A stretch of 64,000 nucleotides of DNA, taken from positions 124,001-188,000 of the forward strand of contig JADFAE010000004.1 of assembly GCA_015665415.1 (NCBI GenBank), given 5' to 3'. Shown here piece by piece: positions 1 through 9,574 of this stretch. Position numbers and translations under genes: made by a program. The stretch is from Roseobacter sp. (GTDB taxonomy: Bacteria; Pseudomonadota; Alphaproteobacteria; Rhodobacterales; Rhodobacteraceae). Below the pieces are notes generated by a model, which saw only the letters and a list, made by a program, of their open reading frames with translations, had not been told where the DNA came from and ran no database searches. Each line of letters opens with the position of its first letter. The first letter of the stretch is position 1.

Positions 1-237
1 GAAGGCTTCGCCGGTGCCCCGAAACATGTTGCGCGAGAACTGGTCGGTCAACAGGATATAGGCCAGGGTTCCCGTCGGATAGGTCAGCCACATGGAAAAC
101 TTGCCAGCACAGGCCTGCTCCCATGTTTCCTTGAAACGGCTGCGAATGGTGTCATCCAGCGCCGTGTCGCTCAGATACCAGCCTTTTTCTCCAACCTCGT
201 CCAACCAGAACTTGAGGATTTCTTCGGGGCCCTGCAT
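1..237 (-). CDS. DUF924 family protein (5' part, cut by window edge)
   Basis: Seventy-nine codons are visible; the 3' end lies beyond base 1. The peptide begins MQGPEEILKFWLDEVG and later has the stretch LAYILLTDQFSRNMFRG. This matches the N-terminus of DUF924, an all-helical TPR-like family of unknown function in which 'LDQFPRNxFRG' is the hallmark. The ATG at 237 has a GGAG about 7 nt upstream. A 19-bp palindrome sits about 60 bp upstream and may be an operator. No biochemical role is established for the family and I infer none. Confidence 0.8.
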   Translation of the reverse strand, partial: MQGPEEILKFWLDEVGEKGWYLSDTALDDTIRSRFKETWEQACAGKFSMWLTYPTGTLAYILLTDQFSRNMFRGTGEAF

Positions 238-297
238 CGGTCCATCTCCACGTATTTATACTGAGGTTGAGTTCAGACCTTTTTACCGGGGTTTGAC

Positions 298-316
298 AAG
301 TGACCCCGGGTCACTT
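298..316. promoter_or_regulatory. 19-bp perfect palindrome, candidate repressor operator
   Basis: AAGTGACCC-C-GGGTCACTT is symmetric around one central base. It lies between the 3' end of the MFS gene and the start of the DUF924 gene, both on the minus strand. Size and symmetry resemble TetR-type operators. Followed by TTT on the plus strand, it could also form a weak hairpin. No regulator gene is next to it inside the window. Confidence 0.45.
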
Positions 317-376
317 TTTGCAACATCCGGGGCCATTTGCTGAAATAATCCTCACAGAGACAAGTGGTTAGCGCAA

Positions 377-1651
377 TCATTCCGCATCACTGGCGGCTTC
401 TTGCTCTTCGATCTCTGTCTCGATGGCATATTCCTGAGCGAACTCAACCACCACCGGCGAGCCCGTGAGCGCCATCGGAGACATGATACCGGTCTCTTCG
501 ACGGGAATCGCGGCCCGCTGGGTGGTGCGATACAGCGCATAAACCGCCAATACGATCAGCAGCACAGCCATGAACAGGAAATAGCCCGCAGGACCAAAGG
601 CAGCATCACTCATCATCCAACCGGTGATCAGGGGCCCTGCAATGGCGCCCAGCCCGTTAATGAAGACCAGCCCCCCCGAGGCCGCTGCCATATCATCATG
701 GTCGAGATAGTCGTTGGTATGGGCGATCAGCAGCGAATACAACGGGTTCGACATGCCGCCGATGAAGAAGGCCGCAACCAGCAAAAAGGTATAGTCCGCC
801 CCCATCATCATGCCCATGATGGCGGCTCCACCGCCAAGGGCAGAGACCGCAAGGACCAGAACCCGACGATCCATCCAGTCCGACATCCAGCCCAGCGGAT
901 ACTGCAGGATAATGGCCCCGATATAGAAGGTGGCGATGAAGATCGAAATTTGCGACAGGGTCAGCCCGGCTTCGGCGGCGTAGACCGCGCTCATGCCAAA
1001 CTGCGCAGAGAACACGCCCCCCAGCATGAACATGCCAACACAGCCAAGCGGCGAGGCCTTCATCAATTCCCGCAGCGACATCGGCTTGGTGGTGTCAAAA
1101 GCCGGCGTCGGAGAGATCGACAACAGAATCGGCGCAAAGGAGACCGAAACAACGATCGAAGCAATCACAAAGGTCTCATAGCCGGCCGGATCGCCCACCA
1201 GCATCAGCGCCTGTGCCGAAACGATGCCAAATGTCTGCACGATCATATACAGCGACAGCGCCTTGCCCCGGTTGGCATTGTCGGCCGCATTGTTGAGCCA
1301 GCTTTCGGCCGTCACATACACGCCGGAAAAGCAGAACCCGATCAGCACCCGCCCCAGCATCCAGGCGATTGGGTTGGCCACCGCCGGGTACAGGATCATC
1401 ACCGCCGAAATCAGCGAGGCCAGGGCCGCAAAGACCCGCACATGGCCGACGCGCCGGATCATCTCTGGCGCCAACCGCGAGCCGCCAAGAAAGCCGACAA
1501 AATAGGCCGACATCACAAAGGACATCTGCAGCGTGGAAAACCCCTCCATGGCGCCGCGCACACCCAAAATGGTGCCCTGCATGCCATTACCGATCATCAG
1601 CATTCCCATGCCCAAAAGCAGCGCCCAAGCGCTCGACAAGACCTGCAGCAT
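377..1651 (-). CDS. MFS transporter, YcaD-like
   Basis: A 424-residue inner-membrane protein made almost entirely of hydrophobic helices, consistent with 12 transmembrane segments. The cytoplasmic loop after helix 2 has the MFS-type GGSRLAPEMIRRVGHVRV, and a second-half counterpart reads GWMSDWMDRRVLVLAV. The pattern MLQVLSSAWALLLGMGMLMIGNGMQ with VTAESWLNNAA resembles the YcaD/UMF2 group, whose substrates are unknown. The ATG at 1651 was chosen over the upstream ATG at 1711 because AAGGAG sits 8 nt before it. A charged tail of about 45 residues (EEQEAASDAE at the end) follows the last helix. Confidence 0.85.
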   Translation of the reverse strand: MLQVLSSAWALLLGMGMLMIGNGMQGTILGVRGAMEGFSTLQMSFVMSAYFVGFLGGSRLAPEMIRRVGHVRVFAALASLISAVMILYPAVANPIAWMLGRVLIGFCFSGVYVTAESWLNNAADNANRGKALSLYMIVQTFGIVSAQALMLVGDPAGYETFVIASIVVSVSFAPILLSISPTPAFDTTKPMSLRELMKASPLGCVGMFMLGGVFSAQFGMSAVYAAEAGLTLSQISIFIATFYIGAIILQYPLGWMSDWMDRRVLVLAVSALGGGAAIMGMMMGADYTFLLVAAFFIGGMSNPLYSLLIAHTNDYLDHDDMAAASGGLVFINGLGAIAGPLITGWMMSDAAFGPAGYFLFMAVLLIVLAVYALYRTTQRAAIPVEETGIMSPMALTGSPVVVEFAQEYAIETEIEEQEAASDAE

Positions 1652-1844
1652 CGCGATGGCTCCTTGTGCCAGCAGACAGACCCGCCCGGCCCCAAGGCCA
1701 AAGCGGCGCATGCCCGCGTGTTTGTTCTGACCGGGGAGGCCCTGTCGTCAGGACCGGATATCGGCTATAAAGATTGCGTTTTGATGACACGATCCAGCCC
1801 TGATCAGAGCGGATTGTTGGCGCGCTTGTCTACGCTTATTTGCG

Positions 1845-2915
1845 TCACTTCTGCGGCGTATTCGTCCCATGCGGCAACAAAAGCGACGCATCCCCATAAG
1901 AAAAGAAGCGATACCCTTCTTTTACCGCATGGGCGTAGATCTCACGCACCCGGTCTTGGCCCATAAGCGCAGAGATCAACATCAGCAGGGTCGATTTGGG
2001 CAGGTGAAAATTGGTCATCAATGCATCCGCCGCGTAAAAGCGAAAGCCCGGGTAGATAAAGATATCGGTGTCGCCCTCCCAAGGCTCTACCTCACCGGAC
2101 CGCGCCGCACTCTCGATCAGTCGCAGCGCGGTGGTGCCCACGGGAATCACCCGCCCCCCTGCGGCCTTGGTGGCCCTGATTTCTGCGGCCGCCTCAGCAG
2201 TGACACGGCCCCATTCCGCATGCATCTTGTGGCTGGTCACATCCTCGACCTTGACCGGCAGAAAAGTACCGGCCCCCACATGCAGGGTTACATGGCTGAA
2301 TTGGATGCCTTTTTGCGCCAGGGCCTCAAGCAGTGGCCGGTCAAAATGCAAAGAGGCCGTCGGGGCCGCCACAGCACCGGAGTTGCGGGCCCAGACGGTC
2401 TGATAGTCCTGTTTGTCCTGGGCATCGGCGGCTCGTTTGGCGGCGATATAGGGCGGCAACGGCATCGCCCCACTCTGGTTCAAGGCCGCGTCAAAATCAT
2501 CCCCGGACAGATTGAAGCGCAAATGCCCCTGCCCGTCTTCCACCGCAACCAGCTCAGCGGACAGAACCTCAGAAAACACCACCGTCTCGCCCAGCTTGAT
2601 CTTCTTGAGCGGCTTCAACAAGGCAGACCAACTGCCGTCGGATTTGGGATCCAACAGCGTCACTTCGATCTTGGCTGCCATCCGCCCCTGGGCGGTGTCG
2701 CGATGGCGCAGACCGGACAGGCGGGCCGGAATGACCTTGGTGTCATTCAAAACCAGCCGGTCGCCGGGGCGTAGCCAATCCACCAGATCACTCACCCCGG
2801 CGTCGCTCAACACATCCGGTTGCGCAACCAGCATCCGCGCCGCGCTGCGCGGGCTGGCAGGGCGGGTGGCAATCAGGTCTTCGGGCAGATCAAAATCAAA
2901 GTCACTCAGTTTCAT
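1845..2915 (-). CDS. queA: tRNA preQ1(34) S-adenosylmethionine ribosyltransferase-isomerase
   Basis: QueA transfers and isomerises the ribosyl moiety of S-adenosylmethionine onto preQ1 at the wobble position of tRNA, giving epoxyqueuosine. The 356-residue length is normal. Recognisable segments are the N-terminus [35 protein letters not shown], the [15 protein letters not shown] block and the C-terminal [19 protein letters not shown]. The start is the conserved MKLSDFDF. It follows the AsmA-like gene on the same strand after 167 bp that hold a small palindromic repeat. The enzyme is cytoplasmic. Confidence 0.97.
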   Translation of the reverse strand: MKLSDFDFDLPEDLIATRPASPRSAARMLVAQPDVLSDAGVSDLVDWLRPGDRLVLNDTKVIPARLSGLRHRDTAQGRMAAKIEVTLLDPKSDGSWSALLKPLKKIKLGETVVFSEVLSAELVAVEDGQGHLRFNLSGDDFDAALNQSGAMPLPPYIAAKRAADAQDKQDYQTVWARNSGAVAAPTASLHFDRPLLEALAQKGIQFSHVTLHVGAGTFLPVKVEDVTSHKMHAEWGRVTAEAAAEIRATKAAGGRVIPVGTTALRLIESAARSGEVEPWEGDTDIFIYPGFRFYAADALMTNFHLPKSTLLMLISALMGQDRVREIYAHAVKEGYRFFSYGDASLLLPHGTNTPQK

Positions 2916-2994
2916 GCCGCCCCTTTACGAAAGTTTCCCAAGCTTGACCATGCCCCCGTGTGAATTGCCCCAGCCTTCTGTGTCTTTCATCTTT

Positions 2995-3012
2995 CCCCAA
3001 AATACTTTGGGG
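2995..3012. repeat. Short palindrome CCCCAAA-ATAC-TTTGGGG
   Basis: Seven-base arms and a 4-nt loop, in the gap between the AsmA-like gene and queA. It is followed on the plus strand by a GC-rich stretch (GGGGCCGCCCCC). I recall similar intergenic palindromes as recurrent in roseobacter genomes, but only one copy is present here, so its repeat nature cannot be shown from this window. Confidence 0.45.
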
Positions 3013-3082
3013 TGAATGCACCAAGGGCGCAGCGGGGCCGCCCCCTGCCGCCCTGGCAGGCGCGACATGGGATGGGAGGGTC

Positions 3083-6000
3083 TCAGCGGTCGCCACCATC
3101 GTTGCGCGGCCGATGAGCCGGGTTGGGCTCCTGTGGTGGCGCGACTTCTCCGGGAACGGTTGGCGCCTTGCCCCGAAAGATCTCCCGAAACATTCCCGGT
3201 GCCAGGGCCGACAACGGGTTGACGCTGACCTCGGGATCATCCGCCGTGCCACGCAGCTTGAAGGCAAAGCCGATCAGCCCTTCGCCTTTGCGCGCCACCA
3301 CCCGGCCAATGGCATTGATCAGATAAATCGGCGAAATCACCCCGCGCATATTCAAAGCGCTGGTATTCAGATCATAAATCCCATCCATCGACAGCCCCAT
3401 CGAGGGACCAACTGCGCTGCTCTCGTGCAGCACCAAATGGGTCGATCCCAGCCGGAATTTTGCATCCACTGCGGTAAAGAGAATACCGCCGCCGGTCAGC
3501 TCATCCACCAGCCCAATCACACTGATTGCATTGAGCAGCGCCGCCATTGAGGGCGCATTCTTGATCCGGGTGTTCTGGATCTTGATTTCGCCGTCGTATT
3601 CTCCGGTTTTTGCAGAGGGCACCAAAGTCATGTCAAAGCTGCCGCCCCGCCCGTGACGCAGGATGCCCGCCGCCTGAAACACGCCCCCCGCATCCTCAGA
3701 GCGGATCCGGGTGGCAACGCCGCCCGCCCGGGGCACAACCACACCCGAAAGCGGCGTCAAACCGTTGAGTGTGCCGGTGAATTTTCCGTTCAACCCGCCG
3801 AGGGTCGAAAATTTCCCCTGAAAATTACGTAAGGCAATACTGTCGGTCACCTGCAACCGGTCCAATCGCATGGTAATGGGGCCGGTCTCTGCGCTGCCCC
3901 CGGAGCTGCTGCCGCTTTCGCTGGAAAACGGCGCGCTGCGCATATCCAATGTGCCCGCTGTCACCTCCAGCGCAGGCGCCGTCGCCCCCTGCCCAATCAG
4001 TCGGGCCGCCCCCTGCATCCAGTCTCCCACCTTCACCGAGGTGAAATTGGCCTGACGCAGCCCGCCATTGGCATGGGTGCTGACCCAGCCATTTGCCGTC
4101 AGCCCCGGTGCCGTCAACGACAGCGCATCCACTTTGATCGGCGTTGCCAGGGTTGCCGTAATGTCCAGACGTCCAGTTCGCTGCGCGGCTTTGCGCCAGC
4201 TGATTGCGGGAATGCGCAGTTCCACCCCCGCCAGATCTGACCCAAGCCGCAGCTTTGGCGGGCTATCCGGTTCCAGATCCAGCACATATTCGCCTTGCCC
4301 AACCCCAGCGACGCTCCCTTTTGGCAGGCCAATCTGCAAAGTTTCGACAGCGGTGCGGCTGATCTCAATTGTTCCGCGGACCTGGCTGGCCCGGCTGGCA
4401 TCCGTCCCAACCGCCTGACGCCAGGTCGCTGTGACCGGGATCCCGGACAGGCTGCCGGAGCCGGACAGTTCAACCTGCCCTTGGTCTCCGGTCAGCGTCA
4501 GGTTCGGCGCGGCGACCTCCTGTCCCGGCACCAGAACCGCACTGCGCACATCACTGACTACTCCCTGATAGTGATAAAGGATCTCTTCCGGCTCTACCTT
4601 TGGCTTCAAGGGCAGCGACAGGGTGCCCACCAGCCGAACCTGCCCTGCTGCCAGCTCCACCGGCAGCTGCGCCTTGTCCATGATCGTCAAAGGCGGACGG
4701 TTCAACAACGACAGCCCCGCCGTCACCGATCCCTCTGCCACCACCCGCGCGATGCCGGGTGTACCATCTTTGACGGACGTGTCCGGAATGATGAAGGAAG
4801 TGCCCGCCACCGCCACCGCTCCGCCCTGATCGGCGGTCACGGTCCCCTCCGTGGCGACGATCACCATGCGCGTGTTGTACAGACTGAAATGCCCCGCCGC
4901 GTCCTGGACCGGCGGCATATGCTTTTGAAACTTGACCTGCGCGCCGGAAAAACTTGCGTCCAGCGCAACAAAGGGCCGCGCGCGCCCCTTGCCGCGCAGG
5001 GCAAAGTTCACATCCCGCGCCTGCGCCTGCCAAACATTTTCAAGCACCCAGCGGCGCGGCTTTTCTGCAGCTCCTGCAGGCCACAGGGCCTTGACCTGCG
5101 CCAGCTCCAGTTGGTCAGAGCGCGCATTCAATGCATATTCCCACCCCGCCGGACCGGTCTCGATCTTGCCATCCAGGCGGATCTGGCGGCCCTCATGTTC
5201 GATCAGCATCTCGCCGAGCTGAAACCGAAAAGGCGCGGGCTCAAGGCGAAAATCAGCGGTCACACCACTAAAGACCTGCGGCGTCTCATAAAGCCCCCTT
5301 GGGTTTAACGTGAGATCCGTGAACCGCAATTGCCCAACAAGATCAGTGAGCCGCCCATCGGTTACCCCGGCCAGCTCAGCCTCGCCTTCAATGGTACCCG
5401 ATCCCCAACCGCTGCTGATCTTGAACTCGTCGAATTGGAGCCGCTGTTCCAATGGGAAATAGGTGAAATAGCTATGGGCCTCGTGAATCGGAATCGGCAA
5501 GGTTTCCGCAGAGGGCTGGATCACCCCCTGGCCGATCTGCAGCCCGGCCGACAAGGGCAGCAAGCCCCCGTCACTGGCGATGCCACCGCGCAACGACCCT
5601 GAAATCGAGGCCTGCAACACCTGCAGCCAGCCCAAAGCAGGCGCCTGTACCGCAATATCCTCGCTGGCGATGTCACTGACGAGAATGCCAAATTCCGCCG
5701 CCGCATCGCCAATGTCGGATTTGTAGTTCACTTCGACGGACCCAACATCCTGACGTCCGCTCAGCACCGAAAACCCGGCAGAAATGGTCAGGGCCTGGCC
5801 CTGGCGTTTGAGTTGCACATGGCCGCCATCCATGGTCCAGACCCGTCCCAGTCGCGCATCCTCATAGCGCAGTGTCACCCCATCGGTGACAATCTCGCTC
5901 AAGGCGGCGAGCACCGGCAGCTCAAACTGGCTGTCCCATTGTTCGATCAACTGCGGCAGGTTGGCCGCCTGTCGCAGCGGTGAGCCGCCTTCGGAAAAGC

Positions 6001-6460
6001 TGAGAGCAATGCTGTCACTTTCGCGCCGCAGATTGGCATATAGTCCGGTCAGGGCAATCCGCTTGGGCTGCACCTTGCCGCGCAACAGGGGCCGCATCGC
6101 CATCTCTATCTCTGCGTCCGCCAATTGCACCACCGGAGTGCCATCGCTGGAGCGCAGGGTCACATCCCGCATGCCAACCCGCGGCCGCCAACCGCGATTG
6201 ACCACCATGTGAAGCTCTCCGAACTCGAGCTGCATGCCGTTGAGTTCGCGCTCGATGCGGGCCTCCAGACGCTGGCGCAGCCAATCCGGCGCTTCCATCC
6301 GGGTGCCAATGCCAAAATAGATCGCGCTGGCCGCACCAAAGCACAGCAGAGCCAGCACCCAGACCAAGGCCCGCAGAACACGCCAAGGCCAGCGCCGCCG
6401 CATCCGGGCGGCGGGCTTTACCGGCGCAGGGGCCCTCTGCGCTGCAGCCAGGTCCCCCAA
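3083..6460 (-). CDS. Large AsmA/YhdP-like envelope protein (DUF3971 type)
   Basis: An 1125-residue protein with a basic N-terminus (RMRRRWPWRVLR), one membrane helix at about residues 28-50, then a long beta-rich periplasmic region and a C-terminal AsmA-like section ending ...SVNPLSALAPGMFREIFRGK. This layout fits the YhdP/TamB/AsmA superfamily, whose members bridge the periplasm and are implicated in lipid transport between membranes. The reading frame has only a TTG at 6460 or an ATG at 6403 (residue 20) as possible starts; neither has a good ribosome binding site, so the N-terminus is uncertain. The head faces the divergent bcp gene about 110 bp away. Confidence 0.82.
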   Translation of the reverse strand: MGDLAAAQRAPAPVKPAARMRRRWPWRVLRALVWVLALLCFGAASAIYFGIGTRMEAPDWLRQRLEARIERELNGMQLEFGELHMVVNRGWRPRVGMRDVTLRSSDGTPVVQLADAEIEMAMRPLLRGKVQPKRIALTGLYANLRRESDSIALSFSEGGSPLRQAANLPQLIEQWDSQFELPVLAALSEIVTDGVTLRYEDARLGRVWTMDGGHVQLKRQGQALTISAGFSVLSGRQDVGSVEVNYKSDIGDAAAEFGILVSDIASEDIAVQAPALGWLQVLQASISGSLRGGIASDGGLLPLSAGLQIGQGVIQPSAETLPIPIHEAHSYFTYFPLEQRLQFDEFKISSGWGSGTIEGEAELAGVTDGRLTDLVGQLRFTDLTLNPRGLYETPQVFSGVTADFRLEPAPFRFQLGEMLIEHEGRQIRLDGKIETGPAGWEYALNARSDQLELAQVKALWPAGAAEKPRRWVLENVWQAQARDVNFALRGKGRARPFVALDASFSGAQVKFQKHMPPVQDAAGHFSLYNTRMVIVATEGTVTADQGGAVAVAGTSFIIPDTSVKDGTPGIARVVAEGSVTAGLSLLNRPPLTIMDKAQLPVELAAGQVRLVGTLSLPLKPKVEPEEILYHYQGVVSDVRSAVLVPGQEVAAPNLTLTGDQGQVELSGSGSLSGIPVTATWRQAVGTDASRASQVRGTIEISRTAVETLQIGLPKGSVAGVGQGEYVLDLEPDSPPKLRLGSDLAGVELRIPAISWRKAAQRTGRLDITATLATPIKVDALSLTAPGLTANGWVSTHANGGLRQANFTSVKVGDWMQGAARLIGQGATAPALEVTAGTLDMRSAPFSSESGSSSGGSAETGPITMRLDRLQVTDSIALRNFQGKFSTLGGLNGKFTGTLNGLTPLSGVVVPRAGGVATRIRSEDAGGVFQAAGILRHGRGGSFDMTLVPSAKTGEYDGEIKIQNTRIKNAPSMAALLNAISVIGLVDELTGGGILFTAVDAKFRLGSTHLVLHESSAVGPSMGLSMDGIYDLNTSALNMRGVISPIYLINAIGRVVARKGEGLIGFAFKLRGTADDPEVSVNPLSALAPGMFREIFRGKAPTVPGEVAPPQEPNPAHRPRNDGGDR

Positions 6461-6571
6461 GTCGCCGTGATCGGTGTTTTCCCCATCCGGTTCGATCTGT
6501 ATTTATCCTTTGCCCGTGATCGCCTAACTATGGCAGGCAGCAGTTGCCAAACCGTTCTGGAGACCCCAAAA

Positions 6572-7033
6572 ATGCTCGATTCACCTGACCAGGCCCCTCA
6601 CTTCACCCTGCCGCGCGACGGTGGCAGTGACATTTCGCTTGCGGATCTGAAAGGCAAGGCCGTTGTCCTGTTTTTCTACCCGCGTGATGATACCCCGGGC
6701 TGCACCAAAGAATCCATCGGGTTCTCAACCCATCTGCAGGCCTTTGCCGATGCCAATACTCTGGTCTTTGGCATCTCCAAGGATCCGCTGTCAAAGCACG
6801 AGAAATTCATCGCAAAACATGACCTCACCACCCCGTTGTTGTCGGATGCCGATGGCACCACCTGCGAGGATTACGGCGTGTGGAAGGAAAAGAACATGTA
6901 TGGCAAGAAGCATTGGGGCATTGAACGCAGCACCTTTTTGATCGATGCCTCGGGTCAAATCGCCCGGGTCTGGCGCAAGGTAAAGGTCGCAGACCATGTC
7001 GAAGAGGTGCTGGAGGCGGCCCAAGCGCTCTGA
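6572..7033 (+). CDS. bcp: Thioredoxin-dependent peroxiredoxin, Bcp/PrxQ type
   Basis: A 153-residue thiol peroxidase that reduces H2O2 and organic hydroperoxides. The peroxidatic cysteine is Cys44 in FYPRDDTPGCTKES, with the conserved Pro-x-x-x-Thr/Ser-x-x-Cys environment. The resolving Cys found five residues later in many PrxQ proteins is absent (the sequence reads SIGFS), so this is a 1-Cys or differently resolved form. The ATG at 6572 has GGAG about 9 nt upstream. It is cytoplasmic and divergent from the AsmA-like gene. The ferritin-like DUF455 gene follows on the same strand. Confidence 0.93.
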   Translation: MLDSPDQAPHFTLPRDGGSDISLADLKGKAVVLFFYPRDDTPGCTKESIGFSTHLQAFADANTLVFGISKDPLSKHEKFIAKHDLTTPLLSDADGTTCEDYGVWKEKNMYGKKHWGIERSTFLIDASGQIARVWRKVKVADHVEEVLEAAQAL

Positions 7034-7171
7034 CAGATGCGTTGTCAGGCGCTTTGACAATATATCCAAACCAGAGCCTTCGCTTTGGTGGGCCCCGATC
7101 CGCCGACCGCTGCTCTTCTCGCCGTATGTCGCCCTCCCGATTTGCCGCAAGAATTTCTTTGAGGAACTCGC

Positions 7172-8011
7172 ATGACCGCCCCACTGACCCTCGCCCAGAT
7201 GGCCACCCAGGTGCTGACCACCGCCGATGGCAAGGCCAAGACAGATCTGTCGCGCAGCCATGCCGCGACTTGGTTCGCCGCGCGTCAACAGGATCCCTGC
7301 CCGATTGAGATCGGCACGGCACAGCCCCCCCTGCATCCGGCCCGCCCCGAACATCCCGAACTGCTGAGCCCACGGGATGTGCCCAAACGCAAGCCCGGCA
7401 GCGAGGCCGGACGCATTGCCATGCTGCACGCCGTCGCCCATATTGAACTCAACGCGGTGGATCTGCACTGGGACATCATTGCGCGCTTTTCGCATGTGCC
7501 ACTGCCGGTTGGTTTCTTTGATGATTGGGTCAAGGCGGCGGATGAGGAATCCAAGCATTTCAGACTGATATGTGATTGTCTTGAAAGCCTCGGCAGTCAT
7601 TATGGTGCCCTGCCAGCCCATCGCGGCATGTGGAAAGCCGCAGAAGACACCGTCGACGATCTGATGGGTCGGCTGGCGGTGGTGCCCATGGTGCTCGAGG
7701 CTCGCGGATTGGATGTCACCCCAGGCATGATCAAGATTTTCAAACAGGCCAAGCTGACCCAGGCGGTCGAGGCCTTGGAAGTGATCTACTCCGAAGAGGT
7801 CAGCCATGTCGCCTATGGCTCCAAATGGTTCTACTTTCTGTGCGGGCGCGAGAACCTGGACCCCAAAGAGGTATTTCATCAATTGGTGCGCAAATACTTT
7901 CGGGGCGCGCTCAAGCCGCCTTTTAATGAGGAAAAGCGCGCCGACGCCGGTATCCCGCCTGATTTTTATTGGCCGTTGGCTGACACGGTCAAACCCATGC
8001 AAGGCCTCTGA
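7172..8011 (+). CDS. DUF455 family ferritin-like protein
   Basis: A 279-residue protein with the DUF455 hallmarks: HAVAHIELNAVDLHWD, DEESKHFRLICDCLESLG and YSEEVSHVAYGSKWF. The repeated E/H pattern (E-x-x-H pairs) suggests a ferritin-like four-helix bundle with a di-metal site. The family has no firmly established reaction; some members are annotated as rRNA-operon- or tRNA-modification-related on weak grounds, so I assign none. It lies 138 bp downstream of bcp on the same strand, so a shared role in iron or peroxide handling is possible but only inferred. Confidence 0.88.
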   Translation: MTAPLTLAQMATQVLTTADGKAKTDLSRSHAATWFAARQQDPCPIEIGTAQPPLHPARPEHPELLSPRDVPKRKPGSEAGRIAMLHAVAHIELNAVDLHWDIIARFSHVPLPVGFFDDWVKAADEESKHFRLICDCLESLGSHYGALPAHRGMWKAAEDTVDDLMGRLAVVPMVLEARGLDVTPGMIKIFKQAKLTQAVEALEVIYSEEVSHVAYGSKWFYFLCGRENLDPKEVFHQLVRKYFRGALKPPFNEEKRADAGIPPDFYWPLADTVKPMQGL

Positions 8012-8242
8012 AAGAGGCAAACATCCCGGGAACCAGAGCATTGCAACCGGCCACACTCCCGGCAACATTCCGCCGAAAGGCCGTTGCGATACGGCAAGGA
8101 TCAGCGCCAAAGTGATGGAATACTTTTCAAAAAGCCCCATCACACTTGCCCCAGAAGCCTGTGGTAGCTAATGATTTCGCGCAGAGAAACGGCAGGGGAT
8201 GGCTGTAGCTCTGACCAATTGGGATGGAACAAGGATCAGAGC

Positions 8243-9574
8243 GTGCGCACACGTCTGGCTATCAAGATACACTCATTTCTGGAAAATCGCTTTCCGGAAC
8301 GCCGGGTTTTTCTGAAATCGGATTCTGATACCCGCTTTGTGCGGCTCAGGCCGGAAACCCAGCTGATTGCAATTTCCGGCATCGTTTTGTTTGTCGCCTG
8401 GGCGATCGTCGCCACCGCCATTATTCTAATGGACAGCATCGGGGCAGGCAATTTCCGCGAGCAGGCCAAACGGGACCAGATCACCTACCGAGCCCGACTC
8501 AACGCCATTTCAACAGAGCGCGACACCCGCGCCGAAGAGGCCCTGGCGGCACAGGAACGGTTCAACGCCGCGCTGGCGCAGATCTCGATCATGCAATCAG
8601 AGCTGCTGACCTCCGAGACCCGCCGCCAGGAGCTGGAAACCGGTATCGAAGTGATCCAGACAACCCTACGCCAGACCATGACGCAACGGGACAGCACCCG
8701 GATTGCCCTGGAAGAGCTGCGCGCCAATACCGACGCAGAAGGTGCCACCCATCAGGCCGCCGCTGCCTCTCCGTTGCAAATGGACTTCCTCTCCACCGTC
8801 CTCTCCGACACCGCACAGGAACGCGACCAGATCCAGGCCGATGCCAAAGAAGCGCTGGATCAACGCGCCGAAATGGAGCTGGAACTGGAGCTGCTGAATG
8901 AGCGCAACGACCAGATCTTTCGTCAGCTAGAAGAAGCCGTCGCCGTTTCGGTCACCCCCTTGGACAAGATGTTTCGCAGCGCCGGAATGCCCCCCGATCG
9001 CATACTGGAGCAGGTGCGACGCGGTTACAGCGGTCAGGGCGGTCCGCTCAGCCCTTTAGCCCTGTCCACCCGCGGTGAAGAACCCTCCGCGGATGAGCTG
9101 CGCGCCAACCAGATTCTCAATCAGTTGGACCAGTTGAACCTCTATCGCATGGCGGCCCAACAGGCGCCTTTTGCCACTCCGGTCAATCTCGGCCTGGTGC
9201 GCCAGACCTCGGGCTTCGGCTACCGCCGCGATCCCAAAACCGGAGGCCGACGCCTGCACAAAGGCTCTGATTTCGCAGGCCGAACCGGCACCGATATCTA
9301 TGCCACCGCCGATGGCGTTGTCACCCATGCGGGCTGGCAATCCGGCTATGGAAAACTTGTTACCATTCAGCATGCCTTTGGCATTGAGACGAAATACGCT
9401 CATAACTCAAATCTGCGCGTTAAGGTCGGTCAAAGGGTCTCGCGTGGCGATCACATTGCTGATATGGGTAACACCGGACGGTCCACCGGGACCCACCTCC
9501 ACTATGAGGTAAGGGTCAATGGCAATCCCGTAAACCCGATGATCTATATCAAGGCTGCAAGAAATGTTTTCTAA
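8243..9574 (+). CDS. M23 family peptidoglycan metallopeptidase with coiled-coil stalk
   Basis: A 443-residue envelope protein. One transmembrane segment at about residues 46-67 (LIAISGIVLFVAWAIVATAI) is followed by a long coiled coil (about 80-250) and a C-terminal LytM/M23 domain. The zinc and catalytic residues are visible in HKGSDFAG (H, D) and HLHYEV (H-x-H). Such proteins cut or regulate peptide cross-links in the periplasm. I chose GTG at 8243 (VRTRLAIKIHSFLENRF) because AAGGA lies 7 nt upstream; an in-frame ATG at 8171 has no such site. The 3' end overlaps the bactofilin gene by 11 bp. M23-bactofilin pairs are known to act together in cell-shape control. Confidence 0.93.
   Translation: MRTRLAIKIHSFLENRFPERRVFLKSDSDTRFVRLRPETQLIAISGIVLFVAWAIVATAIILMDSIGAGNFREQAKRDQITYRARLNAISTERDTRAEEALAAQERFNAALAQISIMQSELLTSETRRQELETGIEVIQTTLRQTMTQRDSTRIALEELRANTDAEGATHQAAAASPLQMDFLSTVLSDTAQERDQIQADAKEALDQRAEMELELELLNERNDQIFRQLEEAVAVSVTPLDKMFRSAGMPPDRILEQVRRGYSGQGGPLSPLALSTRGEEPSADELRANQILNQLDQLNLYRMAAQQAPFATPVNLGLVRQTSGFGYRRDPKTGGRRLHKGSDFAGRTGTDIYATADGVVTHAGWQSGYGKLVTIQHAFGIETKYAHNSNLRVKVGQRVSRGDHIADMGNTGRSTGTHLHYEVRVNGNPVNPMIYIKAARNVF

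Noticed and set aside
401-1966. 521-codon open frame on the plus strand
   Set aside because: It lies antisense to the MFS and queA genes, is very rich in Arg, His, Gln and Pro, and shows no domain; it is a high-GC shadow frame.
6791-8143. 450-codon open frame on the minus strand
   Set aside because: Antisense to bcp and the DUF455 gene, both of which have clear family motifs.
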